Source: UBA12088 sp964568345 (GTDB lineage Bacteria; Patescibacteriota; Minisyncoccia; Phycocordibacterales; UBA12088). Taken from it: a stretch of 42,186 bases of DNA. Below are positions 1-6,816 of the stretch, in pieces. The stretch's first letter is position 1; each line of letters starts with the position of its first letter. Made by a program: the position numbers and the translations under genes. Under the pieces are notes generated by a model. It did not search any database and was not told the DNA's origin. It saw only the letters and a program-made list of their open reading frames with translations. The stretch spans positions 1-42,186 of the forward strand of contig CAZMPG010000005.1 of the NCBI GenBank assembly GCA_964568345.1, read 5' to 3'.

Positions 1-112
1 TACCTACAGGGTCTTTTCCTATTTTCTAGATAGTTTTGTTGGACAGTAGTGGGTTGACCAGAGCCTCCTTACGGAGGTACGGGGTATCGAGGATACACTG
101 CTGCACGTCGGA

Positions 113-427
113 GTGCACAGGGAGGACCTGTGGCCTGCCGATGCAGGTGACTCGCCACTCATCGCGCGCGCGTATGAGGGGGTGTGTGAGCTCGCCTGCG
201 TCGCCCAGAATGCACCCGCTGTAGCGGACCGGCTGCTGGCGCTCAAGATGGCGCTCCAGATAGTCCTTGCTACACGCGGCCTCAACCGCTTTGGCACGGG
301 TCTCCAGCTCGGACGCGACCCCCGGTCTACGGCAGACACCATGGACGCCTGCCTCTTCCACTGGGCGCAAACCGCGTCCGACAAGTTTAGCGTAGTCTTT
401 TTGCTGCTCCACCCCGAACAGGAGTAG
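113..427 (+). CDS. hypothetical protein, start uncertain
   Basis: I do not recognise this protein. The frame has strongly GC-biased third codon positions, which supports real coding on the plus strand over the overlapping minus-strand reading. The open frame extends back to a TAG at 47-49, but no ATG lies upstream of 249; GTG at 113 is the first usable start and its ribosome site is weak. A small CCTCC-TTAC-GGAGG hairpin (64-77) lies upstream. The product is about 104 residues, mostly helical by composition, with an amphipathic end (LLLHPEQE), no signal peptide and no membrane segment. It ends 51 nt before a strong hairpin terminator. It may be the 3' part of a longer gene that lost its start; function unknown. 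Confidence 0.45.
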   Translation: MHREDLWPADAGDSPLIARAYEGVCELACVAQNAPAVADRLLALKMALQIVLATRGLNRFGTGLQLGRDPRSTADTMDACLFHWAQTASDKFSVVFLLLHPEQE

Positions 428-478
428 CCAATGGCCCGCACCCGCGGGAGGAGGAGGTGTATGGGAACAAAGGGTAAA

Positions 479-512
479 GCCGGCGATGCGTGACTGCATC
501 GCCGGCATTTTT
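479..512. terminator. intrinsic terminator between convergent genes
   Basis: An 11-bp perfect stem (GCCGGCGATGC at 479-489 with 496-506) has a 6-nt loop and is followed by ATTTTT on the plus strand. It serves the plus ORF ending at 427 and may also serve the minus regulator gene ending at 512, although the minus-strand T tract is poor. Confidence 0.8.
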
Positions 513-877
513 CACCTGCGCCGCTCAAGCGAGCGGAATACATCAGCGAGCCGCTGATCCTCCAGGAGAAGCATGAGCGCATCGTTGAATCCCGTGCAGT
601 CGTACGTGGAAAAATCCTCACGCATGACTTCTAGAAGCCTTTTGAAGGTTGTGGTTTCGAACTGTGGGCCAAGCTCGTACCCGCCGCCTGGACCGCGTTT
701 TCCGGCGATAATGCCGGCTTCCCTCAGGGGGACCAGTACCTGCTCGACGTACGACACACTGCGGCGCAACGTGTCCGCCGCCCCATGAACAGTCGCACGC
801 TTCTGAACAGTAGTACTGCGCCACACCTCATAGACAAGACCGAAAGCGACGGTCACCCGCCTCGTTATGATCACCAT
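512..877 (-). CDS. Rrf2-family transcriptional regulator
   Basis: This 121-residue winged-helix DNA-binding protein matches the Rrf2 fold. The recognition helix region (SVSYVEQVLVPLREAGII) is followed by the wing GKRGPGGGYEL, which is the family signature. Typical Rrf2 members are 130-160 residues; iron-sulfur members have three cysteines after the wing. Here only one is visible (YDCTGF), so an IscR-like cluster is unlikely and the ligand is unknown. The start ATG at 875-877 has only a weak GAGGGATGA ribosome site. Upstream on the minus strand is a good promoter overlapped by an 18-bp palindrome, so autoregulation is likely. The next gene, pyrF, runs divergently and could share control. Confidence 0.85.
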   Translation of the reverse strand: MVIITRRVTVAFGLVYEVWRSTTVQKRATVHGAADTLRRSVSYVEQVLVPLREAGIIAGKRGPGGGYELGPQFETTTFKRLLEVMREDFSTYDCTGFNDALMLLLEDQRLADVFRSLERRR

Positions 878-911
878 TTCTCATCCCTCACATGTAGTGG
901 TACCGTGCTAC

Positions 912-940
912 GGTATACCTTTTTGCACTCGGGAGTGCAA
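912..940 (-). promoter_or_regulatory. Rrf2 gene promoter with palindromic operator
   Basis: On the minus strand a -35 TTGCAC (935-940) and a -10 TATACC (912-917) are separated by exactly 17 bp. The palindrome TTGCACTC-GG-GAGTGCAA (923-940, 8-bp perfect arms) covers the -35 and half of the spacer, the normal place for a repressor site. A second, smaller inverted repeat, TACCGT-gct-ACGGTA (901-915), overlaps the -10. The natural candidate binder is the regulator itself. Confidence 0.7.
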
Positions 941-1013
941 GCGGCAAGAGAGTAACCCTCAAACCCCTACCGGATACCATTTGCTATAAAACGTAGCGGA
1001 GCCAACACGGCGT

Positions 1014-1173
1014 GGCGAGAGACTAAACTTGGGCAAGCCTTTCCGAGCGGTCTCTCGCCGCGACGAGCGCTCACGAAACGGGGTTTTCTGAAGGCTGTGA
1101 GCAGTTACCCCGTACGAGAGTGGCGAGTGAAAAACTGTGTGGTATGGTATGCGGGGCGCGCAAGCGCACATAC
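1014..1173 (+). promoter_or_regulatory. structured leader upstream of pyrF
   Basis: Three structures precede pyrF. The first is a 10-bp perfect stem, GGCGAGAGAC (1014-1023) with 1050-1059, enclosing a small CTTG/CAAG hairpin. The second is an H-type pseudoknot topology: GCTCAC (1069-1074) pairs with 1097-1102, while ACGGGGT (1078-1084) pairs with ACCCCGT (1107-1113). The third is a hairpin with a GCGC stem capped by a GCAA tetraloop (1156-1167) inside GTATG/CATAC (1147-1173), ending 16 nt before the ribosome site. A possible -10 (TATAAA) lies near 975-980. A cis-regulatory RNA is inferred; no known riboswitch class was recognised. Confidence 0.4.
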
Positions 1174-1198
1174 GTCCTTTCAAACCACAGGAGGGGAT

Positions 1199-1927
1199 AT
1201 GAACCCCATGATTGTCACTCTTGATTATCCGAATGCGCGGCAGGCGCTCGAGCTCGTCGAGCTCCTTGCAGGAGCCGACTGTGCGTACAAGGTAGGCATA
1301 GAGCTTCACACCGCTGCGCCGTGCATCCTGGGATGCCTATGCGACAGGAAGATATGTCTCGACCTCAAGTATCACGACATCCCGAGAACAGTTGCAGCTG
1401 CCGTTTGTGCTGCTGCCGACCAGGGTGCCTGGATGGTGACCGTGCACGCGAGCGAACGCAGGGTGCTCGAAGCAGCGAGCGACGCGCTCGCGCGGCGTAG
1501 CAAGCGGCCGCTCGTCGTCGGGGTGACTGTGCTCACGAGCGTGGATGAGAACGACCTCCGCGCGGATGGTGTGTACACGCCACTGGAGGATCTCGTGCTC
1601 ACCCGTGCCACACGCGCCATGGAGTGTGGACTCGATGGCGTCGTCTGTTCGCCACACGAGGTGAAGCTCCTGCGTGAGGAGCTCGGGGAGGACCCCATCC
1701 TCATAACACCCGGCATTCGACTGCCTGACACACCGATACACGACCAAGTCCGCACCGCCCCGCCACGCACAGCGATGTGCGCGGGGAGTAGCTACCTCGT
1801 CGTAGGAAGGCCGATCAGTGAGGCGAGCGACCCCCTTGCCGCGTACGAGTATATACTCGCCGAAGCGAGAGCGGGGATGGCCGATCGTGCAGCGCGCCTT
1901 CATGGGGAGAGGCGGCATGTCCGGTAA
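1199..1927 (+). CDS. pyrF: orotidine-5'-phosphate decarboxylase
   Basis: PyrF converts OMP to UMP, the last step of de novo pyrimidine synthesis, in the cytosol as a TIM-barrel dimer. The 242-residue product has the expected length. The catalytic block is clear: lysine in DCAYKVGIEL and the tetrad segment LDLKYHDIP (Asp-x-Lys-x-x-Asp). The phosphate-binding elements ITPGIR and YLVVGRPI follow at the expected spacing. ATG 1199 is chosen over longer in-frame starts because AGGAGG sits just upstream and the protein homology begins here. The end of the protein (after about residue 228) is Arg-rich and unlike PyrF, and the stop is immediately followed in the same frame by a PyrE C-terminal fragment. 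This suggests that a deletion joined the two genes. Confidence 0.93.
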   Translation: MNPMIVTLDYPNARQALELVELLAGADCAYKVGIELHTAAPCILGCLCDRKICLDLKYHDIPRTVAAAVCAAADQGAWMVTVHASERRVLEAASDALARRSKRPLVVGVTVLTSVDENDLRADGVYTPLEDLVLTRATRAMECGLDGVVCSPHEVKLLREELGEDPILITPGIRLPDTPIHDQVRTAPPRTAMCAGSSYLVVGRPISEASDPLAAYEYILAEARAGMADRAARLHGERRHVR

Positions 1928-2128
1928 ATCGTCCTCGCCTTCGACTGCAAGGAGCGATGCTGCGACGCCGATAATGCCCCTTCCGTGAGCGCTATGCTCG
2001 CAAAGAAGCACAAGGTCCCCGTCCACGCCATCACGTGTCTCCGTGACCTCATCGCGGTTCTAGAGCACGGTGGGGGAAAGCATCTCGACCCCGCCCTGCT
2101 GCCGCGCACACGCATGTACCAAGCGTAG
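1928..2128 (+). pseudogene. pyrE: C-terminal remnant of orotate phosphoribosyltransferase
   Basis: Directly after the pyrF TAA, in the same frame, 66 codons read as a convincing protein: IVLAFDCKER, then VPVHAITCLRDLIAVLEHGG, ending at TAG 2126-2128. This is the layout of the PyrE C-terminus (LDRQER-like turn, then the final strand and the SL.DLI.YLE helix). The N-terminal two thirds, including the PRPP-binding VEDVITTG-type loop, is absent, so the fragment cannot be active. There is no start codon or ribosome site at the junction. The simplest reading is an old pyrF-pyrE pair in which an internal deletion removed most of pyrE and created a new pyrF stop. Assembly error at the junction cannot be excluded. 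Confidence 0.7.
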
Positions 2129-2152
2129 TACAGCTCCTGGTAGCAGGCTAAC

Positions 2153-2181
2153 GACACCGCTCGAAAGGGCGGTGTCTTCTT
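2153..2181 (+). terminator. intrinsic terminator after pyrF/pyrE remnant
   Basis: GACACCGC (2153-2160) pairs with GCGGTGTC (2169-2176), with an 8-nt loop, followed by TTCTT. It lies 25 nt after the pyrE remnant stop. Confidence 0.75.
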
Positions 2182-2279
2182 GCCTCCCCCGGCAAGGCAC
2201 CTACGAACCGCGGGCCTCGCAACTCTCCACGCCGACACTCCCCCAAGGGCGACCCGGCAAGGGCGGGTTACCAAGAGAA

Positions 2280-2303
2280 TGCCGCTGGTGTGAACCAGCG
2301 GCA
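2280..2303 (-). terminator. hairpin terminator of the propeller gene
   Basis: A 10-bp perfect stem (TGCCGCTGGT at 2280-2289 with 2294-2303) has a 4-nt loop. On the minus strand it is followed by TTCTCTT and sits 15 nt after the stop of the gene at 2318-3115. Confidence 0.65.
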
Positions 2304-2317
2304 ACGTTTCGAGGGTG

Positions 2318-3115
2318 CTATTTCTTATTCCCGGCACCCTTCTTCAGGGCGCCGAGGCTTTCCCACTGCAGCAGGAGGTTCTTCTCCAGTCCATTCTGCC
2401 GCATCTGGTGCTCGTTTTGGTCGAGGACCACGACAACCTCCCCCTTACTGCTCACCGCGATACCCTCCGCGCCTGCATACGGAAGCTTGACCGTCCACCT
2501 CCTACCGGACACCTCCACCACCCTGACCGTACTCTCATACCTTCCCTGCCGATGGTCGTCGGTGAGGATGAGCAAGGTCCCATCTCTCACCCCATGCAGA
2601 TCAGCTATCTTCCGCGGGGTTTCGGGTGGGAAGGTCCCACTCATGAACTCCCTTCCCCAGGATGGGCTAAGGTTGTATTCTCGAAGCCTCTGACCCCCCT
2701 GGACACTGACAAGGAGGCCCTTGGTATAGCACTCACCTATTCGGTCAAAGAGTGCCATGCCCTCCATGCCAGCATTGTCGTCGCTCGATACTCCGTTGAG
2801 CACCCACTCCGCATCTGTCGGCGCGGCAATCTCACCAGTACCCAACGGGAGCGGGCGGTACTCATATACAGTACCCCCCTCGGCTCCAATGAGGAGCGTA
2901 CCATAGTACGTCACCGCAAGAGCCTCGGGGTCGGCTATCGGGATAGCCTGAAAGCTCCACGAGCCGTCCGGATTCTTCCTGCAAAGGTACCCATTGTCGC
3001 TCACGACAAACAGGCACTCGTGCCCGGAAACGGCAAGGAAAGCACATCCGCTCGCCTCCATACGCAACATCGCTCCGCCCTCGGTCTCGATACTCGGGAG
3101 GATCGCCTTTTTCAT
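2318..3115 (-). CDS. SdiA-regulated-like beta-propeller protein
   Basis: This 265-residue protein is made of repeated beta-propeller strands. The recurring EG(I/M/L)A core appears as DPEALAV, GMEGMALF and GAEGIAVSSKG, each followed by a short strand such as GTLLIG, GTLLILTDD or GEVVVVLD. This pattern is typical of SdiA-regulated/YjiK-type and phytase-like propellers. No signal peptide is visible, so it seems cytosolic. A clear ribosome site (AGGAGA) lies 9 nt before ATG 3115, and a near-consensus promoter lies upstream at 3150-3178. The protein ends in a basic tail (KKGAGNKK). A long overlapping plus-strand frame exists but has no recognisable content. The ligand and partner are unknown. Confidence 0.75.
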   Translation of the reverse strand: MKKAILPSIETEGGAMLRMEASGCAFLAVSGHECLFVVSDNGYLCRKNPDGSWSFQAIPIADPEALAVTYYGTLLIGAEGGTVYEYRPLPLGTGEIAAPTDAEWVLNGVSSDDNAGMEGMALFDRIGECYTKGLLVSVQGGQRLREYNLSPSWGREFMSGTFPPETPRKIADLHGVRDGTLLILTDDHRQGRYESTVRVVEVSGRRWTVKLPYAGAEGIAVSSKGEVVVVLDQNEHQMRQNGLEKNLLLQWESLGALKKGAGNKK

Positions 3116-3149
3116 CTAATCTTCTCCTGTTCTCTGAATTGCCCGTATC

Positions 3150-3178
3150 TTTTTAGCACGTATATGCGTACATGTCAA
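3150..3178 (-). promoter_or_regulatory. promoter of the propeller gene
   Basis: On the minus strand a perfect -35 TTGACA (3173-3178) and TAAAAA (3150-3155) are 17 bp apart, about 35 nt upstream of the start codon. The spacer carries an imperfect palindrome around ACGCATATACGT, a possible operator. This gene is one of the few here with a leader and a ribosome site. Confidence 0.65.
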
Positions 3179-3181
3179 TGT

Positions 3182-3373
3182 TTTCCCGCGTAACTGCTCA
3201 CACCCTCCACAGCCCGATGTCGGTGTCATTGCGAGAAGCCGACCCGCCGGGAGGCGACGAAGCAATCCAGGATTATGTTCGTTGTGGTACCGAAATGCCG
3301 CTCATATCATGGACCGCTTCGCCTGCGGGCTCGCAGACAGCGTGCGGAGGGTGTGGGCAATTACTTTCCCGCG
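3182..3373. mobile_element. MITE copy 1 with 9-bp target duplication
   Basis: A 174-bp non-coding element (3191-3364) is flanked by perfect 9-bp direct repeats TTTCCCGCG (3182-3190 and 3365-3373). Its ends are inverted repeats (TAACTGCTCACACCCTCC against GGAGGGTGTGGGCAATTA). Inside the ends lies a second inverted pair built on CATTGCGAG...GAAGCAATCC and its complement, around a conserved core, TGTTCGTTGTGGTACCGAAA (3276-3295). No ORF is present. Two more copies occur at 22474-22691 and about 32206-32410. The rest of this intergenic space (3374-3492) holds only a weak CCGTG/CACGG hairpin near 3460-3477. Confidence 0.85.
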
Positions 3374-3492
3374 CACAAACGAGTACCTGGTGGCAGGGTG
3401 GGTAATCGCCACCACACCATCGGCCTCCCGTGCGCAAGGAGGTACGCTGCAGTGGCCGTGACCCTTGGCACGGGCGCCGCCAGCGCCCCGCG

Positions 3493-3915
3493 CTACACCG
3501 CGGCGGGTGCTGCGGTGAGCCAGGAAAATGCTTCATCGCGCGTGCTGAAGATATGCATGTTGGTGCGACGTGTGGCCACAATCGCAAGCTCGATGATGAG
3601 CTTCATGAAGTAGCCCGCACCGAAGACTGCGGTGCGGGTCGCGTAGTCACGGTTGTACTCCATGAGGGCATGGAGCGCCACGACACTCTTCTCATCGGCT
3701 TCGCGCGCGCCCGTCACATCAATGAGCGTGAGTACGCGGGTCTTGTCGCGAGCGGCAGCCGTACGCATTGCCTCCTTTACCTTTTCTGCCCATGAGGCGA
3801 ACACGTTGAGGTTGTCCTCGCTTAGGTTGCCCGACATGCGGAGGTAGATGATACCATCATCGCCGAGCGATGCCTCGAGGAGGTAATCGGCACCCTGTGC
3901 ATGGAAGGGCTCCAT
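3493..3915 (-). CDS. STAS/SpoIIAA-like protein
   Basis: The 140-residue protein has the alternating strand-helix order of STAS or SpoIIAA-like domains: an early strand GIIYLRMSGNLSEDN, a central LTLIDVTGARE strand-turn where the anti-sigma-factor antagonist family has its phosphorylatable site, then two helices and a final HIFSTRDEAFSWL segment. The assignment is by overall pattern and is not certain. ATG 3915 is preferred over a longer frame because TTTACT (minus strand, 3923-3928) sits 7 nt upstream, matching the leaderless pattern in this window, and upstream residues are not conserved-looking. It is transcribed in the same direction as the pterin dehydratase gene 49 nt upstream. Its regulatory partner is not in the window. 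Confidence 0.6.
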   Translation of the reverse strand: MEPFHAQGADYLLEASLGDDGIIYLRMSGNLSEDNLNVFASWAEKVKEAMRTAAARDKTRVLTLIDVTGAREADEKSVVALHALMEYNRDYATRTAVFGAGYFMKLIIELAIVATRRTNMHIFSTRDEAFSWLTAAPAAV

Positions 3916-3964
3916 ACGGGTAAGTAAAGCACCAACCAGTACGGGCAGCCACTCCGTAGCGCAG

Positions 3965-4282
3965 CTACAGCCCTGCGTCCATCCTTGCAGCCACAGCAAA
4001 GTCCCTGCGCGACAGGCCACCGATCGCATGGGTGGTGAAGGCGAGCGTCACGGCTCGGTACTCGATGGAGATGTCGGGGTGGTGCCCCTCCGCCTCCGCG
4101 AGGTCGGCGACACGGTTCACGAACGCAATAGCCTCCCGGAAGCTCGCGAAGGTGTACTTCCTCCTGATGTGCCTCGGCCCGAGCTCCCAGCCGGTGAGAG
4201 TTGCGAGCAGACCCCCTGCCTCCTCTTTCCCCACCGGCTCGGGGGTGTCGCCAGACAGGTGTTGCTTACGCGTACGGTCCAT
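3965..4282 (-). CDS. phhB: 4a-hydroxytetrahydrobiopterin dehydratase (PCD/DCoH)
   Basis: This 105-residue protein belongs to the pterin-4a-carbinolamine dehydratase family, which recycles hydroxylated pterin cofactor. The active-site block GHHPDI (EGHHPDISIEYRAVTLAF) and the second half of the signature, THAIGGLSRRDFAVAARMD, are both complete. The length matches the family (about 100 residues). ATG 4282 has TTTACT 6 nt upstream on its strand (4289-4294) and no ribosome site, so the mRNA is probably leaderless. No aromatic amino acid hydroxylase is nearby, so the substrate in this organism is unclear; stand-alone PCD proteins are known to act in molybdopterin or general pterin metabolism. Confidence 0.88.
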   Translation of the reverse strand: MDRTRKQHLSGDTPEPVGKEEAGGLLATLTGWELGPRHIRRKYTFASFREAIAFVNRVADLAEAEGHHPDISIEYRAVTLAFTTHAIGGLSRRDFAVAARMDAGL

Positions 4283-4403
4283 GCTTCCAGTAAAACACCT
4301 TCTGCTCGGGCCGCATAGCACGCGTCGTGAGCAGCGGGGGGGTGTGAGGAGCTGAAAAGTGGGGGAATGGGACGAAACGAGAATTGCTATGCAACGGAAA
4401 CGA

Positions 4404-5337
4404 TCAGTACGCGCATATCACCTCGGTCGTGTCGTGTGCTCTTGGGGGAGGCGCCGACTGCCATACCGGAGTGGCAGCCCTCTGCATCGGGGGCATATCA
4501 GCCGGAACACAGAACGTAACATCACCGTACGGTGCGAAGCGCGTGCGCATGACCTCAAGCGCCTGCGGATTGTTGTCTACGAGGATGAACGAGCGGCCGA
4601 GCTGGTGCGCCGCTTCGCCGAACGAGCCACTGCCCGCGAAGAAGTCGAGTACTGTGTCTCCCTTCCGCGAAGATGCGGTGACGATCCGCGTGAGGATACC
4701 GAGCGGCTTTTGGGTGGGGTAGCCGGTCTTCTCCTTGCCATTCGGGCTCACGATGGTGTGCCACCAAGTATCGGTAGGCGTCTTGCCCCGCGCCGCCTTT
4801 TCCGGCCCGACGAGGCCGGGGGCCATGTAGGGTATGCGGTCGAGTTCGCCGTAGTTGAAGATGTACCGCTCCGGATCCTTGGCGTACCAGAGGATGGTGT
4901 CGTGCTTTGCGGGCCACTTTCGCTTGGAGCGCGCGCCGTAGTCGTATGCCCAGATGATCTCGTTCAAAAAACGCATCGCGGCCAAATATCTGGTCGAGTA
5001 GCACCTTGCAGTAGTGTACCTCCCGATAGTCTATGTGGAAGTGGAGGCTCCCATCGTCGCGGAGCACCTCGTACGCTTGCCGCAGCCGCGGCTCGAGGAA
5101 TGCGAGGTAGTCATCGAACACGTCGCGGTACGACCGCTCGCCAAGCACTGTGGTTGCATAGCGCGCGCCCTGGAAGCCGGTTCGGTCGCCACCAGCCGAG
5201 CGCACCGTCTTGAGCTGCTTACGCGCCTGGACCTTGCCGGTGTTGAACGGCGGGTCAATGTAGATGAGCGACACAGACCCGCGCGGCAGCGTCGCCAGCA
5301 CCTCGAGGTTGTCACCAAAGTGTACCGTGCCTGCCAT
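4404..5337 (-). pseudogene. adenine-specific DNA methyltransferase (beta class), frameshifted
   Basis: Two frames together make one N6-adenine/N4-cytosine methyltransferase of about 310 residues. The first frame (from ATG 5337) has FGDNLEVL and the catalytic motif IV in IYIDPPFNTG, then FHIDYREVHYCKVLLDQIFG. The second, -1 relative on the DNA, has TGYPTQKPLGIL and the AdoMet motif I DTVLDFFAGSGSFGEAAHQL. Motif IV before motif I defines the beta (Mod-like) order. The frames meet at a T6 run (plus-strand A6, 4966-4971); one T fewer restores a single ORF. TATGCT at 5344-5349 lies 6 nt before the start. No restriction partner is present. It may be a pseudogene, a sequencing slip or phase variation. 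Confidence 0.85.
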
Positions 5338-5413
5338 GCGCACAGCATACCACGGTGGAAGTTTTGCACGGCAAAACCGAGAACGGGTACTCCCACGAGC
5401 AACCGGCACGTGG

Positions 5414-6631
5414 TCACGTTTTGGCACCGACGACGTGCGCAAACACCCGCTCGCGCATCGCGTGAGCGACGAGGTCCCAGTCATACTGCGCGAGTGCGAG
5501 CGCCCGCGCGGATGCGGTGACCGCGCGCACGGTGTCGGGGTGCCCCATGATGTCGCGCACCGCCTCGACGATACCCTCCACACTCTCGGTTGCGACGGCC
5601 CAGCCGGTCGCCTCGTGGTCGGGATTCTTCCGCGCGTCGAAGAGGAAGTCTGCGATACCCCCCTCCTGCGTCGCGATGACGGGTATCCCCGCGGCCATCG
5701 CTTCGATGAAGCTGTTCCCCATCCCCTCCGAGCGCGAGGGGCGGATGAAGATGTCGCTCGCCTTGAGGAGGGCCGGAAGCTCTGCGTGGGAGACCTGCCC
5801 AAGGAAGAGGGTCCGCTGGGCGACGCCGACCGCGGCGGCGAGCGCGCGGAGCTCTTCCCCGTCGGGGCCGGTACCGAGTACAGCAAACCGTACCGATGCA
5901 GGGAGCTCCGCGAGCGCGCGAATCACGAGATCAATCCCATTCTTGCGGACGAGGCGCGAGGTGGTGATGAGGAGCGTGTCGTCCGGTTGACGATTGAGCT
6001 TTGCCCGCGCTTGGGAAAGCTCTTCGTTCGAAAGGTCGCGGCTGAAGCGCGCGGTCGCAACGCCGTTTGGCACCACCTCGATGGGGCATACCGCCCCCCT
6101 GCGCCGTGCCCACGCCGCGAGGAATGTTGAGATCGTCTGGATGACCGTTGGCGTGGTAAACGCCCGCATGAAGAGCGGCCACACGGGATACATCATGCGT
6201 TCGATGCGCTCAGGTGGATCGCCCTCCTGGAGGGTCTGCACGTACGCTACCTGCGGGTAGCGACGAGCGAAGAGTGCACCGGGGATGCCGCTCGAGTGTG
6301 CCATCATCGCCCACAGGCCGTCGTAATGGTACTTCTGGTGGAGTGCGCATGCCGTTTTGTATGCTCGCCACTCATACAGGAGCTTGTTGAGCCTCATGAG
6401 CGGTGTCGCAAGCAGTGCTCCCTCGGCACCGGGCCTCGTGAAGCCGATGCGGTGGACAAGTACGTTCCCCACCTGCTCCTCCTCGGGCACGAGTGAGTCG
6501 AAGCGCAGACACACCAGGTGGAATTCGATGTCGGTCGGCAGGATGCGGTCGGTGATCTCCTTGATCGCCACCTCAGCGCCGCCGACCGGCTTCGGAAAGT
6601 ACGCCATTGAGAGGATGAGGACACGTCGCAT
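5414..6631 (-). CDS. GT4-family glycosyltransferase
   Basis: This 405-residue GT-B enzyme transfers a sugar from an NDP-sugar to a growing surface glycan. The N-terminal Rossmann domain begins RRVLILSMAYFPKPVGGAE (acceptor side, glycine loop). The C-terminal donor domain has SRLVRKNGIDLVIRAL, FAVLGTGPDGEEL and the GT4 signature IRPSRSEGMGNSFIEAMAAG followed by PVIATQEGG. A ribosome site (AGAAGGA) lies 9 nt upstream of ATG 6631, inside the arm of a giant palindrome that separates this gene from the formyltransferase. It is the last gene of the epimerase-deacetylase-formyltransferase series and probably builds the same glycan. No membrane segment is visible, so it is likely cytosolic or peripheral. 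Confidence 0.92.
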   Translation of the reverse strand: MRRVLILSMAYFPKPVGGAEVAIKEITDRILPTDIEFHLVCLRFDSLVPEEEQVGNVLVHRIGFTRPGAEGALLATPLMRLNKLLYEWRAYKTACALHQKYHYDGLWAMMAHSSGIPGALFARRYPQVAYVQTLQEGDPPERIERMMYPVWPLFMRAFTTPTVIQTISTFLAAWARRRGAVCPIEVVPNGVATARFSRDLSNEELSQARAKLNRQPDDTLLITTSRLVRKNGIDLVIRALAELPASVRFAVLGTGPDGEELRALAAAVGVAQRTLFLGQVSHAELPALLKASDIFIRPSRSEGMGNSFIEAMAAGIPVIATQEGGIADFLFDARKNPDHEATGWAVATESVEGIVEAVRDIMGHPDTVRAVTASARALALAQYDWDLVAHAMRERVFAHVVGAKT

Positions 6632-6636
6632 GTGTA

Positions 6637-6814
6637 AGGGTCCTTCTACTAATAACCTGTCATGATTCGGTTTCAGATTTTTGTAAGATTTGGTTTTTCC
6701 GATTGAGCAAACCCTGAGGCGTATCGAGATACGATGAAGGATGTGCGATTGAGAAAAAACAAAGATTGCGAGAATGTGGAAGCGAAACGGGCAGGTTATT
6801 GGTGGAAGGGCCCT
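6637..6814. repeat. 178-bp giant imperfect palindrome
   Basis: The whole space between the formyltransferase stop and the glycosyltransferase start is one long inverted repeat centred on GTATC-GA-GATAC (6721-6732). The terminal 25-bp arms (6637-6661 and 6790-6814) match at 21 positions, and all four differences are T on the left against G on the right, so they form G-U pairs in a plus-strand RNA. Similarity continues inward through T/A-rich segments (for example TTTGGTTTTTCC against GAGAAAAAACAAAG). It has no ORF and lower GC than its neighbours. The glycosyltransferase ribosome site lies in the left arm. A MITE-like origin is likely. Confidence 0.8.
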
Positions 6815-6816
6815 AA

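Noticed and set aside
1014..1113. Known riboswitch, tmRNA, RNase P or SRP RNA
   Set aside because: None of their conserved sequences is present; only the folding pattern is suggestive.
959..1309. 116-codon minus-strand frame across the pyrF leader
   Set aside because: It overlaps the pyrF start and the leader structures and has no ribosome site or recognisable content.
2315..3193. Long plus-strand open frame opposite the propeller gene
   Set aside because: The minus strand shows regular propeller motifs, a ribosome site and a promoter; the plus frame has no recognisable motif and no ribosome site.
4359..5213. Long plus-strand frame opposite the methyltransferase
   Set aside because: Arg-rich shadow of the minus-strand gene, which has complete methyltransferase motifs.
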